DNA from: Xiphophorus maculatus
Taxonomy: Eukaryota; Chordata; Actinopteri; Cyprinodontiformes; Poeciliidae
Direction: 5' to 3'
Length of the DNA stretch: 64,000 bases
Assembly (NCBI RefSeq): GCF_002775205.1
Contig: NC_036456.1
Coordinates: forward strand, 20,671,968-20,735,967
Shown here: positions 1 to 11,491 of the stretch, in pieces
Layout of the letters: every line of letters starts with the position of its first letter
How positions within the stretch are numbered: position 1 is the first letter of the stretch
Position numbers and translations under genes: made by a program
The notes under the pieces: model-generated
What the model saw: only the letters and a program-made list of their open reading frames with translations
Database searches by the model: none
Told to the model about the DNA's origin: nothing

Positions 1-1506
1 ACGAAGGAATGGACCCGGACATGGTGTTCTGCAGAACCATCAGAGACCAGGTAACGCCACGGGCTTTGTACCAGAACCCGGTCTGATTCCTCTGGACCGG
101 ACTCACCGGCGCCACCGTGTGTCCTCAGGGCATCTTCATGTTCGTCTCCAACCGAGACGAGTTCGGCCGGCTGGTGGCGTCCGCCACCTTCAACACCTCC
201 AGACTCCATCCGGACATGTGGCAGATCTTCGACAACCCGCTGGTCAGAACTGGACCGGAGGTCCACCGGGTTCTGGTGGGACGGCTGGGACTGAGTCTGT
301 CTGTCTCTGTCCCTGCAGGACTGGAGGGAGAAGTACGTCCACGAGAACTACTCCAAGATCTTTGAGGAGGCCAGCGGCATGGTGGAGCAGGTACCGGAGC
401 GGGAACTGGACCGGGCTGTGGGCCAGAGCCAGGCGGTTCTGGTGTCATCTGGGTCTCTAACGTCCTCTGTTGTGTCCTCCAGCCCTGTCCAGATGTCTAC
501 TGGTTCCCGGCCTTCTCTGAAAAGATGTGTGACCATCTGGTGGAGACCATGGAGGACAACGGCCAGTGGTCCGGAGGGTCCCACAAGGTACCGCCGCTTC
601 CTGAGAGCCATGAGGTTCCTCAGGGGCCTGACCGGTTCTGGTTCTGTCCCTCCAGGACGAGCGTCTGGCCGGCGGCTATGAGAACGTCCCCACCGTGGAC
701 ATCCACATGAACCAGATCGGCTTCGAGAAGGAATGGCTCAAGTTCCTCAAGGATTACATCGCCCCCGTCACCGAGAAGCTGTACCCTGGATACTACCCCA
801 AGGTAGGAACCCAACCGGGCCTGGAGGTGGTACCCCAAGGTAGGAACCCAACCGGGCCTGGAGGTGGTACTGTAAGGTTAGAACCCAACCAGGCCTGGGG
901 CTGCTACCCTGAGGTCGGACCGGAGCCAGTTCTGGGGAACCTTTAGGTTTATAGTTTTCTGATCCTCCCAGAACCAGAAACTTTTCTGTTATGTTTATTT
1001 TTTAATCACTTTTATTGAGTTTTTTTCCTTTCCTGCATTCAGTTTGTGAAAACATTAGCATGCTGATGTTAGCATGAAAGTAAAACTAATTCTTTATAAA
1101 TGCTAGCATTGTAGTGCAAACTTTAAGCTAGCATGCTAATCCCCCCCCCAGGCCCACTCCATCATGAACTTTGTGGTCCGGTACCGTCCAAACGAGCAGC
1201 CGTCTCTGCGGCCGCATCACGACTCGTCCACCTTCACCATCAACATCGCCCTGAACAGGAAGGGCGTCGACTACCAGGTACCCCTCTGTCTGACCCCTAC
1301 CTGACCTCTACCTGACCCCTACCTGACCTCTACCTACCTGTGTTTTCCAGGGTGGAGGCTGCAGGTTCCTGCGCTACGACTGTAAGGTGGAGTCTCCCAG
1401 GAAGGGCTGGTCCTTCATGCATCCCGGCCGCCTCACCCACTACCACGAGGGCCTGCCCACCACCCAGGGCACCCGCTACATCATGGTGGCCTTCGTCGAC
1501 CCCTGA
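1..1506 (+). CDS. plod3: plod3, 3' end: procollagen-lysine hydroxylase / glycosyltransferase (partial)
   Basis: C-terminal part of a multifunctional collagen lysyl hydroxylase, an endoplasmic reticulum enzyme that hydroxylates (and in PLOD3 glycosylates) collagen lysines. Exons by splice signal and phase: 1-50 (partial), 129-242, 319-390, 483-587, 656-802, 1152-1277, 1351-1506; all junctions are phase 0 and the stop is TGA at 1504. The 2-oxoglutarate/Fe(II) dioxygenase domain fills the last exons: the HxD iron ligands are in [10 protein letters not shown], the second His in LTHYHEG and the 2-oxoglutarate Arg in GTRYIM. The stretch [13 protein letters not shown] and the C-terminus VAFVDP resemble PLOD3 more than PLOD1 or PLOD2 (from memory). 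znhit1 as the next gene agrees with human 7q22. The N-terminal glycosyltransferase part lies outside the window. The family is certain; paralogue choice is slightly less so. Confidence 0.93.
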
Positions 1507-2091
1507 TGACCTCGGGGGGGTGTGAATGTGTGATGGTGGACCTGAACGCGTCATACGGGTTTCTGCTTTTCCGCTGTTCATGGTTCTCCGACTGGAACCT
1601 GAACGCATCATCAGCATCAAACAGACAGAAAAACACGTCACACTTCCTGGCCCTGAACACATCGTGGCCGGGCTTTTCACAATAAGAGTCTTTAATTAGA
1701 GGTCACCATGATGCCTTACCTGAGTCTATGCAAGAAGACACTCCAGGTGTGTGTGTGTGTTCAGATGCACATCGGGACTTGAACTCATCACTGCAGCTCC
1801 CTCTGTCCAGCAGGGGTGCTCCGTCACCATGGTAACCTGCAGCAGGTTACCATGGTGACGCTCCAGGATCCAATCACCATTCAACCCGACCGGATTGAAC
1901 CAATCAGAAGCCTGAGACTCTGATTTTAAAATCTTTATTATTTATGGGACTTTTAGACTTTGTGGTTACCGGGGCAACGCTAGAGGGTTTTATACTGTTG
2001 TAAATGTTTAGCTGTGAGGTTCTGGTTCTGGACTGGTTCTGTCTGAAGGAAGCAGAACAAACCGCTCTAAGTTATTTGTTTCAAGGAACTG

Positions 2092-2097
2092 AATAAA
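2092..2097 (+). promoter_or_regulatory. plod3 poly(A) signal
   Basis: An AATAAA hexamer lies about 590 bases after the plod3 stop codon, with no better plus-strand candidate before it. It is the likely end of the 3' UTR (1507 to about 2115). Confidence 0.6.
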
Positions 2098-2390
2098 GTT
2101 TTAGTAAACTGAGCTCTGATTGGTCGGTTTCGTCCCGACAGTTAACCGTCTCCAGTTTGTCCTCCATGTTTTCTGCTGGAATATTTCTGGTTTCAGAACC
2201 GACCCGCCGGATCTGCTGGTGGAGAATGGAGCAGCAGCCGGGTCCAGTTTGGTCCTCTGGTTCCCTCTGCTCAGCACATGGATCCAGACTGGACCTGCGG
2301 TTCTGGTCCAACTCCAATTCTGGTTCTGGTTCTGTCCAGGAGTCCGGCTAGCAGCAGATATCCAGCTGCTAATATGTCTGTCCATTAAAA

Positions 2391-2470
2391 TCAGGGGTGT
2401 CCAAACTGTGGTTCTGGGGCCATTTGTGGCCCAGATCGCAATATAAACGGCCTGTTTATATTGTAAAGTT
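2391..2470. mobile_element. possible hAT-like non-autonomous element end
   Basis: The sequence starting CAGGGGTGTCCAAACTGTGG and running into GGCCATTTGTGGCCC looks like the terminal part of a common fish hAT-type non-autonomous element. A clean matching inverted end was not found within about 750 bases; the only hint is a GTGGCCCACCCATGG stretch near 3105-3120. It is probably a degraded or truncated copy. The remaining spacer to 3490 holds no gene, only an imperfect inverted-repeat patch around 2580-2650. Confidence 0.3.
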
Positions 2471-3490
2471 GGTTTTCAGGTCAAAGTTTAAAATGTAAAA
2501 AAAAAAAGCCAGAAGCAGCTTAGAAATCATTAAATATTTGTTTGATTAGTTAATTTTCATTTTGAGACTGTTTTAGCTCCATAACTTTATGGAGTTATAG
2601 AAACTCCATAAAGTTACTATGGAGTTACTCCATAGTAACTCAAATTCACTGAGTTAAAGTGAATTGAACTCAAATAGCCTCTTGACGCACCGCAGGTTTC
2701 TGGTTTACTCAGTTCCAAAAAGATCAAAAATGCAGTTCTCTGTTTATTCCACAGTTGCAGGTAAAGCGTGGCACAAGCACAGGAACCCTGGCGGTGTTGT
2801 TTGGATACCTGACTGTCTCACCTGCTGACTGACTGGCTGAGTAAACTGCTAGAAAACCATGTGACCACCCACATGCATAAAGAGCCACCAATAACCTACA
2901 TGAAACACCCAACTGAAATTAACTAATCAAACAAATTACTAGCCAACAAACTAAATGTTTTTTCTCCATGTTTGGTGAGATTATTGAGGCATAAAACTAA
3001 ATGTTGGTCCCAGTTCTGGGTTGAGTTCTAGATTTGTACATTAAAAAGCTTTTAAACTTTAGTTTTTCCCCATTTGGCTTAAGGTTTTTAACATTACTGC
3101 TGTAAATGTGGCCCACCCATGGAAATGATGGAGTTATTTAATATATTTACAAGGCAAGCATGTTTCAGAGACTAATATTTGTAGAGAAGCAGAATCTGTG
3201 TAATGTTTGTATCTGTTGTCTCTCTAATGACGATCTGCAGATCGACCACCAGGGGGCGGCAGAGAAGCTACAAACGCGCCCGAATAATTCTTAAGTAAAT
3301 ATTCGTAAATTATGTAACTTCATCATCTCTGTAGGTGGTAAATGTTCCGGATAGAGAGGAGTTTTCATTTAACTGTTCAAAGTATATTTAGGTTTTGTTT
3401 TTATTTATTTTTTCCTCATTGGGTCAGTAACAGTTCCTGGGACATTCGCGTTTCGTTTAGTTTGACCCCTGCGACTGCCGTTCAGTCAAG

Positions 3491-5458
3491 ATGGTGCTGG
3501 AGAAGAAAAGCTCCGGTGAGTTGGTCTCTTTTTATCCTGATTAATGAGTAAACGTGACCCTGCAGCTGCAGCCTGGTGTCCGTTAGACCCACCGGCTGGA
3601 GGACGGAGCGGATCCCCGCTGCTGTCCCCTTCATGCGGGGTTCCGGCTGAAAACAGCCGCTCCGCTGCGGACTCCACTAAGAAAACCACCAGTTTGAGCT
3701 CAACAGCGGTTTAGTAAATCATTATAATGGTTGTATAAACTAATTTTACATCGTAACTATTATTTTTTGTTATTCTACCATACGGCTGGTTTATAGTGTT
3801 TATAAACTGTACATTTATTGAAATAGTCTAACTTTAAACCCCCAGGGCTGCATGTAGGTGTTTAACTTCAGAATGTTTACAGACTAAATTCAGCCAAACA
3901 GTTTGACCCGCTAGACTTTTAGTTTAAAATGAACAGTTAAATATGAGGGTCTTATGGGACGTTTGGTCCAGTTAATGGGAAACGGTGGTCCAGTCCAGAA
4001 CCTGTAACCGGTTCCTGTGTGTTTCAGCCCGGGTCGAAGCGGGTCAGCGCAGGGTTCTGGATGAGGCGACCCGGCAGAGGAGGCTGACCCGGCAGCTGGA
4101 GGCTCTGGAGAAAGACAACTTCCAGGTTGGTTATGGGACTGGGCCCAGCAGGGGTTCTGGTGGATCTCAATGGTTCCAATGAATCCAGAACCGGACAATA
4201 ACCGGCTTATACCGAACCGGGTCAGTCATTGATGTAACAGACTAGGATCTGATTAGTGACATCATCATCAGCTGACATCAGGACAAACTGAGGGGTCAGA
4301 GGTCAGATGAGGTCTCGATGATGATGATGATGCTCTTCCTCACTCTCTCTACCTGTCTCCGTCTCCAGGACGACCCTCTGTCCTCCCTGCCCCCCCCTGG
4401 TCCCACGGCCCGACTCCCAGCCTTCAGTGAGACGGAGGAGCCAGGTGAGTGTCCTCCTGATGGACGTTCTGTCCTCCTGATGGACGTTCTGTCCTCCTCT
4501 CTGTCCTCCTGATGGACATTCTGTCCTCCTGATGGACGTTCTGTCCTCCTCTCTGTCCTCCTGATGGATACTCTGTCCTCCTCTCTGTCCTCCTGATGGA
4601 TACTCTGTCCTCCTCTCTGTCCTCCTGACGGACGTTCTGTCCTCCTGATGGACGCTCTGTCCTCCTCTCTGTCCTCCTGATGGATACTCTGTCCTCCTCT
4701 CTGTCCTCCTGATGGACGCTCTGTCCTCCTCTCTGTCCTCCTGATGGACGTTCTGTCCTCCTGATGGACGCTCTGTCCTCCTCTCTGTCCTCCTGATGGA
4801 CGCTCTGTCCTCCTCTCTGTCCTCCTGATGGACGTTCTGTCCTCCTGATGGACGCTCTGTCCTCCTCTTTGTCCTCCTGATGGATACTCTGTCCTCCTCT
4901 CTGTCCTCCTGATGGACGCTCTGTCCTCCTCTCTGTCCTCCTGATGGACGTTCTGTCCTCCTGATGGACGCTCTGTCCTCCTCTCTGTCCTCCTCTCTGT
5001 CCTCCTGTCCATTCAGCTCAGTGTCTCTTTGTCCTCAGAGAAGAAGAGGAGGAAGACGAGGGGCGATCATTTCAAGCAGCGCTTCAGGAAGAACTTCACC
5101 ACCCTGCTGGAGGAGGAGGTAGCTGCTCTCTGATTGGCTGATGGTCACCTGCTGCTCTCTGATTGGCTGATGGTTTCATGCTGCTCTCTGATTGGCAGAA
5201 CCTGTCGGAGAGGGCGGAGCCTAACTACCTGTCAGCTGCGGCCCCGCCCTCCTCTCTGCCGCCACGTCTCTTCTGCTGCGTCTGCGGCTTCCCGTCCCAC
5301 TACACCTGCACCACCTGCGGGGGGCGCTACTGCAGCAGCAGGTGTCTGCTCACGCACAGGGAGACCAGGTAGGGGGCGCTGCAGAGAGGGACACCTGGTG
5401 TCCTCTGTCCTGCTCACCTGTCCACTGTCTCTGCAGGTGTCTGAAGTGGACGCTCTGA
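3491..5458 (+). CDS. znhit1: znhit1: zinc finger HIT domain protein 1 (SRCAP complex subunit)
   Basis: Complete gene. Exons: 3491-3515, 4028-4125, 4369-4444, 5039-5118, 5199-5368, 5437-5458. Phases agree and give 156 aa; human ZNHIT1 is 154 aa. The protein is a nuclear subunit of the SRCAP remodeller, which exchanges H2A for H2A.Z. The N-terminal part has the conserved GQRRVLDEATRQRR and RQLEALEKDNFQ blocks. A basic KKRRKTRGDHFKQRFRKNF block follows. The C-terminal HIT zinc finger has its Cys/His ligands in CCVCGFPSHYTCTTCG and RYCSSRCLLTH, and the protein ends RCLKWTL, as in the family. The start ATG follows AAG, and the first exon MVLEKKSS matches the usual MVEKK start. Intron 3 is almost entirely a minisatellite, and intron 4 (80 bases) is built from three copies of a short repeat. 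Confidence 0.96.
4450..5008. repeat. minisatellite filling znhit1 intron 3
   Basis: Tandem mix of a 20-bp unit (TCTGTCCTCCTGATGGACGC, last bases variable GT/GC/TAC) and a 12-bp spacer unit (TCTGTCCTCCTC). It occupies nearly the whole intron between znhit1 exons 3 and 4. A 238-codon minus-strand frame over it is an artefact of stop-free repeats. Confidence 0.95.
5119..5198 (+). repeat. znhit1 intron 4 made of three near-copies of a ~28-bp repeat
   Basis: This 80-base intron contains CTGCTCTCTGATTGGCTGATGG twice and a third copy CTGCTCTCTGATTGGCAG whose end is the 3' splice site. In the third copy the bases after ATTGG read CAG, where the others read CTG. Confidence 0.85.
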
Positions 5459-5764
5459 GGACGCTTTGGACCGGACTGGACCAGATCGGACCGCAGGACA
5501 TGTTGGACTGCTGCTGCTGGACGGAGACGCTGCTCTCTGGGTCAGGAAGCTCCAGAACCTAGACGACCCGGTTGGTTCTGATGGTTGGTCTCAGTGTGGA
5601 CCCATCTCTGCCTTCACTGCAGAACCAGAACCAGCAGAACCAGAACCAGCAGAACACTGAGGTTCCACAGGAGGACACCTGAGTTTGTTCCAATTTTCAG
5701 GAACCAGAACCAGAACCGACCCGGATCTCCTGGATGTTTTAATTTCATTTTGTTCTGAAACTGA

Positions 5765-5798
5765 AATAAATGTTGTTTTTCTGACCTTTCAAAATAAA
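5765..5798 (+). promoter_or_regulatory. znhit1 poly(A) signals
   Basis: Two AATAAA hexamers (5765-5770 and 5793-5798) lie about 310-340 bases after the znhit1 stop. The 3' UTR before them is rich in GAACCAGAACC words. Confidence 0.65.
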
Positions 5799-6034
5799 AT
5801 GTTCTGTCTCTAAACCTGCACTTCCTGTTAGCGCTGCTGCAGCTACTGACTGACCTCTGACCTTTAACCCTCAGCCACTCACAGGTCAGAGGTCAGCTCC
5901 CAGGTTCAGATCTCCTGAGGTGTTTACGTCTGTGCAGCGTCCTCAAAGTCCAGCCGTCCTGGTCGCCATGGCAACCGCACCATAAACACCAGTCAATCAT
6001 TACAGTGGACTTTAGATTCATCTGAGCCTTTACC

Positions 6035-6200
6035 TGCACACACACACACACACAGACACACACTCACTGCTCACACACACACACACTGCTCTCACACACA
6101 CACCTCACACACTCTACTCACACACACTCACTGCTCACACACACACCTCACACACTCTGCTCACACACACACACACTCACTGCTCACACACACACCTCAC
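6035..6200. repeat. CA-rich imperfect repeat
   Basis: Degenerate CACACACA runs interrupted by CTCACTGCTCACAC and CTCACACACTCTGCT phrases. It lies just upstream of a GC-rich stretch (about 6200-6277) that ends in GTGAGT and may be the untranslated first exon of the 9260-10419 gene. Confidence 0.85.
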
Positions 6201-6904
6201 ACTCTCTCCAGCCGCTCGCCTCTCCGGCTGCAGGACGCCGTCGCTGTGAGGAGCCGCCGCCTCTCAACCAGTCAGTGAGTACCAACTGGGAGCACTGGGC
6301 TGGTTCTGGTTCTGGGATTAACTGTAGGTCGGATCCAATCCGGTCTCTGGTTCTGGTTGTTGCTCACCTTAGGGCCGTGAGGCTGGTGTGGAACCAGCAA
6401 CCCGGAGACTGGTTCTGGTTTTGAACCGGGTCATGAAGGTCAACTCTGATGTGGGAGCGGTTCCGACCCAGATCAGTCTGTAGGCAGTCCAGAGAGGTCC
6501 AACGTCTTTCAGAGGTTCTCCTCCATCTCAGTGACCTTTAACCCTAAAGTTTCTGATTGACCCAGGTTTTCAGAACCATCAAGTTCTGCTGGGTTCTACT
6601 GCAGAACCATTTACTCTGCTGCTCTGGGTCCAGTTTAACCAGGCTTGACTCTTGGTGTGCATCAGAGCCGTAACTTAGATTTAATCCTTCAGGCTTCTAG
6701 AAGAACCATCCAGAACCAGAACCTGGTTATCCTCCAGAACTGAGGTTCTCCTGTCATCAGGTCTGGGTTCAGGTTCTGGAGAACTTCTGATGTCAAACTG
6801 CCTGAACCTGAGATCCAGCTGCTCTACTGTCTGACTGAAGAAGCAAATAGCATTAATGGAGCAACAGCTAAGCTAACAGAAACAGCAGCTAACTTTCCTT
6901 TTTG

Positions 6905-7061
6905 TTTTGTTGGCCTTTATTTGAAAGTAGTCAGACAGGAAAGATGTTGAAGACGTGCAGCAAATGTCACCAGGCCGGGAATCGAACCTACAACCACCGC
7001 GAGGACTAAGGCCTCCATACGTGGGTGGTGCTTTGCCCCTGTGCCACCAGAGCGCCCCGAC
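6905..7061 (-). mobile_element. tRNA-derived SINE
   Basis: Read on the minus strand, the copy starts GGGGCGCTCTGGTGGCACAG, which contains an RNA polymerase III A-box-like TGGCACAGGGGC. About 40 bases later comes a B box GGTTCGATTCC. The tail reads CTTTCAAATAAAGGCCAACA. This is the layout of a tRNA-derived teleost SINE. It lies in the spacer or putative 5' UTR intron before the 9260 gene. The family name was not assigned. Target-site duplications are not clear. Confidence 0.75.
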
Positions 7062-7074
7062 AGCATCAGAGCAG

Positions 7075-7165
7075 TTAGCTAGCAGAAACAGAGCAGTTAG
7101 CAGCTAGCTAACAGAAACAGAGCAGTTAGCAGTTAGCTAGCAGGAACAGCTAGCTAGCAGCTGCT
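7075..7165. repeat. short GTTAGCTAGCAGAAACAGAGCA repeats
   Basis: Three to four imperfect copies of an about 22-29 bp unit built from AGCAGTTAGC and TAGCAGAAACAGAGC words, next to the SINE. Confidence 0.6.
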
Positions 7166-7539
7166 GGAACATGGGCTAGCCGCTGTGTTCCTCTGCATCC
7201 TGGCCCAGATGTTGCAGCCTCAGGATTTTAATAAGGAGCTGCGGATTATAGAGGACGGATTTACTGATTCCTAATTCAGTGCATCATCTTAACTGTTGGA
7301 TAATAAATCATAACCTCTCAGGTTTGTTTTGAACCATGAGGACTGATGGATTTCAGAGTTTTGTATTCAGTTATCATATTGTTTCATTTCAGCTGCAGCA
7401 GAACTGCCTTTTCTACAGTTTTGATATTTTTTATGATTCTAGAAATAACTTGACAGAAAAAAAAGTTAAATTGATGAAATTATCTTTTTATGGTGTTGCT
7501 TCCCATAAAACCCGGAGAACAGGAAGTAAACTTTCTCTG

Positions 7540-7900
7540 TTTCCTGTTCCCAATAACACATGGACTATCCTCACACACACACATCACGGACTGTTTTCTT
7601 CACACACACATACAACCTGTAAATTTTATCTGCCATTATTTATCTATAATCCATTCCCTAACATTCTGTATATTCTATATAATCTGTATAATCTGTGCAT
7701 ATAGCTCCCATATTTATATTTATACACAATATCTATATCTCTTGCTATAACCCCTTATAGTCCATACATACATAGTCTTGTACATCTGTAAATAAATATC
7801 TATATCTCGTAGAGCACAGCTGGATAGATGCAAACTACATCTTGTTGCTTGTACTTGTGACAGTGCAATGACAATAAAGTTGAATTCTATTCTATTCATT
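7540..7900 (+). mobile_element. 3' end of a LINE-type element
   Basis: The non-coding stretch ends TTGTGACAGTGCAATGACAA then TAAAGTTGAA and a short (TTCTA)n tail. This resembles the 3' UTR of teleost CR1/L2-type LINEs, which typically end in such simple repeats. No reverse-transcriptase frame remains, so the copy is strongly 5'-truncated. The two short frames at 7336-7750 are not supported as genes. Confidence 0.45.
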
Positions 7901-9259
7901 ATTAACAATCAAACTCAGGTTATTAAGAGTTAAACTCAGGTTAGAACAAGTGGACCGGTTACCAGACGGATTCAGAACCAGAACCTGTCCTGCAGGTGAG
8001 GAAGACTCGGTCCTTCATCGGGTTCAGACCTGCTGATAATCTGAGACAGATTTTAGTTTGTTGTTTGATTCTCTATTCATTAGTTTGATCTCCTGACCTT
8101 TACCCTTTCACCCCGTCTCTGTTCATGACTCCACGTTAGTTTCCTCTGCGGTTCTGATCCGGTTTCATTTTCTGCCAGTAATCAGGATTTTGAACTTTAA
8201 CCTTCAGCTATCAGTGGAGTTATCTCTGTGTTTTGATTATGAAGATAAAAACTCATAAAATCTAATGTAACTCTTTATTTAGTTATTATTCTCTGAAGAC
8301 CTTTTGTTGGACTTGTGTTCTGGTCCGGATCAGTTGGTACTGGTCGGTTCTGATCCGATGGTAGAGGAACCTCCTCCTGCAGAACCAGAACCGTTTAATA
8401 ACGAAACCAGTTTAATATTTAATGAACCTGAACACCAAACTTTCTGTTAGGAGAAATTCATTAATATTTACTGTATTTAGTTTTGGATTTCCGTCTCTGC
8501 TTTCCTTCCTGATTTGGTTCTTCTCTTCAGAACCGGTTCTGGATGATCAGCCTGTTAACATGAAGCCCAGAAATTAACAGGCTGATAAATGATTTATTAA
8601 ATCTGGTCATTTAAAGAAAATTACAAATATATTTTTCATATTTTTTGTAAGTATATTTTGAAAACCTCATTTTGTTATTAAGTTAAATTAAATACACTTT
8701 TTAAAAATAACTTCTCATGTCATGAATGAGATAATTGAAATGATTAAAGTTTTCTAATAACAAGTCCTCTCATCTGATTGGTCGACCCGCCCAGCAGCTC
8801 AGCTGTGGACCAATCAGCTTCCCTGCTGAGTGACCTGGAAGGCGGAGCCAAAATAAATCAGGATGTTTGCATAAAATCATCAAATGAACACGAAATAGTT
8901 TCTAATAATTTACATTTATTTACGATAAATAAGGTTTATCTATTTGATGCATATAAAGTTAAAACATTTATTAATTTACATTAATAATCATTTACTGTAT
9001 TGAGTTTTGGCCCTTTTGGCTTTCCGTACCTCTAAGCTTCTGCCTATGTCAGAGGTTTGGACTGTCCTGACCTTTGACCTCCAGCCCAGGTTCTGTTCAT
9101 ATGGTGAGACACTGTAATACCGGCATCCAGCTGGTTCTGATCGGTTCTGATCTGCTCTACTACTGGACCTTTAACCTTTAACCTGAACCCAGCAGGTCGG
9201 TTCAGGCTGGTTCTGATCCGGTCTGTCTGACCCGACCTTTCTTCTTCTGCAGCGCCACC

Positions 9260-10419
9260 ATGAGGTCTGTGGGAGGCCCTTCCTCGCCCGTCTCCTCTTC
9301 CTCAGAGGAAGCTCCGCCCCCGCTCTTCTCCATCACCAGCCGGCGGCTCCAGGACGAGTTTCTGAAAGGTGAGAACCGGACCGGACCGGAACCAGAACCT
9401 CCGTCCTGGCCCTGACCTCCGTCTCCTTCCTTCCAGAGCGCCTGAGGAGGCTGGAGTCCCGGAGCGACGCCTCCTCCACGCTAAGCTCCTCCCCCTCCTC
9501 CGGAAGCCCCGCCTCCCCGGCTGCCTCCCCACTACGCTCCCCCTCCCCGCAGGCTCCGCCCCCTCCCTCCCCCTGCTCCCCCGGAAGCACCGCCTCCCCG
9601 CTGACCCCGCCCCCTCACTCCCCCTGCTCCCCCGGAAGCCCCGCCTCCCCGCTGACCCCGCCCCCTCACTCCCCCTGCTCCCCCCCCAGGCAGCCCGACG
9701 CCTCCACAGGTGAGTTTAGACCAGGTGATCAGAACAACTTTGACCTCTGACCCCACAGACCAAACATTGAAACAAACTTTACTGTTTATATTCAATAATT
9801 ATTACATTTAATCAGCATAAATATTATCTTTGGAGAGAAACGTTCCATTTCTAGCTAGCTAAGCTAACCGGAGGAACCGGCAGCCAATCAGGAAATGAGC
9901 TTCAGAAAAACATTTTAATTTATATTTTAGTTAAAAGAACGATTGAGAAACAGAAAACAAAAACTAGAATACAAGATAAAGAAATTATAGGATTCAAATT
10001 TTATTATTTTTGCTTTAATTTTTTTTCTCTCATCTTCCACCTCCTGAGCCTCCACAGCGCCCCCTGGCGGCTCCCCACGTTGGAAAACACTGGTTTAGAC
10101 CCTGATGATCCCAGATAGAGGGGCCAGTGGGTTCTGGTTCTGTTGGACCCCAACTGGTTCTGACCCGTCTCTGTCCAGGTCTGTCCCTGTCCAGTCCAGA
10201 GCTGCTGTCGGAGCTGACAAGGAGACAGACTTATCCTCTGAGACGCGTCCAGAAGCACAGCGGACTGACCACCGTCTTCTCTGGACGAGGACGACAGGTC
10301 TGACCCGCTGCAGGGCGTCCATCTGTGTCTCTGCTGTCCATCTGTGTCTCACTGTCCCTCTTTGTCTCTCACTGTCCCTCTGCTCCTCCCTCCTCCAGGT
10401 CTCAGGCTCCTCCCCCTAG
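9260..10419 (+). CDS. unrecognised Ser/Pro-rich protein, four exons, 173 aa
   Basis: Exons: 9260-9368, 9437-9709, 10179-10297, 10399-10419. Phases 1, 1 and 0 join in frame to a TAG stop. The start has a strong Kozak context (GCCACCATGA), and an acceptor directly upstream (TTCTGCAG) implies a 5' UTR exon, perhaps ending at 6277. The N-terminus holds PPPLFSITSRRLQDEFLKER, a possible short helix. Exon 2 is low-complexity Ser/Pro with an in-frame repeat of SPCSPGSPASPLTPPPH. The C-terminal block SSPELLSELTRRQTYPLRRV followed by HSGLTTVFSGRGRQ looks like a conserved domain, but I could not name the family. No signal peptide or membrane segment is seen. Position between znhit1 and srrt gives no functional clue. 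Splice consistency makes a real gene likely. Confidence 0.75.
9540..9690 (+). repeat. in-frame coding tandem repeat (48-51 bp)
   Basis: About three copies of a 48-51-bp GC-rich unit (CTCCCCCTGCTCCCCCGGAA and onwards) encode SPCSPGS(P/T)ASPLTPPPH within exon 2 of the unrecognised gene. Frame is kept between copies. Confidence 0.85.
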
Positions 10420-11400
10420 GCTGAGCCAGCCAATAGGAGAGCTGCTGCTCCTCTTTCTACCTCCACATCAGGCTGAACAACTTGAGCCAGAAAACTGAAC
10501 CACTGAGTCCATGGAGCTTCGCACACAGAAGCCCCGCCCCGTTTATGACCACGCCCAGTTTAAACCCCGCCCCTCTAATTCCGCCTCGTCTCAAGCCCCG
10601 CCCCCTGCGCTGCAGAAGAGCTGCGGATGTTTTTGATCCGAAGAGATAAAGATCATAAAGTTTAATTTAAACATCAACTTGCTAATTTCAGATGAAATTT
10701 GAAATGAATATCTAAAAGTAAAGTTTAAACGACGGCGATTAGTGGATGCTGTTCCAGTTTAGCTTCCAGAATCGGGTCATGTGACTGCTGTCATGTTTCC
10801 ACCAACCCAGAACCAAGATGGTGGTTCAGCAGAACCTCAGGCCCAGTTCAGAACCCTACAGATCCAAACTGTTCAGTTACGCTTTTAATAACTCTGCCAA
10901 TTCAGTCTGATTTGATTCATTTATGAATAAATTGGCTCAATAAATAGTTTAGCTAATTAATTAATGAGTTTATAAATGAAACAATATGAAAAGAAAATAA
11001 TAAAATATACTTATCTGGCATAAATGTATTTTTTCAGGTTATTTTCAGATATTATAATTTATCTTTGCGCGGTCATTGTGGTTTGATTTTGTAGATATTG
11101 TAAATCTATATAGATTTACAATATTAAATCTATGTAGGCTGAAAAAAATGCACATGTTGGACACTTAAAATGATAAAAGCCTTTTAAAAATGTATGAGTT
11201 TTTATGGAAACTTGTTTAATTGTGTAATAAATATGTAAAATAAAACGCCCTGGGGAAATACATTTCTTTTTAAAATCCCATCTGTCTAAAATGAAGCCGC
11301 AGAGGAAGGTTTACTGTTTGTAGTTCATCAGCCAGCTTGTAGTTCCTGATTTTACCGCTAGGTGCTAAGCTAACTTTCGTACGCAGCTTAGCTCAACCGG
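10420..11400. other. spacer without recognised genes
   Basis: 3' flank of the unrecognised gene and 5' flank of srrt. It includes AT-rich unique sequence around 10860-11260. No reading frame, RNA gene or clear repeat was seen. Confidence 0.5.
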
Positions 11401-11491
11401 AAGTGTCGTTGGTCCACAGTGATCTGTGGCGGCACTCTGTTAGCTTAGCGGCTAGTTTGTGCTTCTGGGAGTCGAAGTGGAGCTTTTCCAG
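11400..11491 (+). other. srrt: probable untranslated first exon of srrt
   Basis: A GC-balanced block ending GGAGCTTTTCCAG with the donor GTAAAC at 11492 lies 756 bases before the srrt start codon, which itself directly follows an acceptor (CCCTCAG). The transcription start is a guess. Confidence 0.45.

Noticed and set aside
4296-5012. 238-codon minus-strand frame of Arg/Glu/Asp repeats
   Set aside because: Lies within the znhit1 intron 3 minisatellite and overlaps real exon 3 in antisense.
7336-7750. Two overlapping plus-strand frames of 122 and 86 codons
   Set aside because: They fall in AT-rich sequence leading into a LINE-like 3' tail and show no family resemblance.
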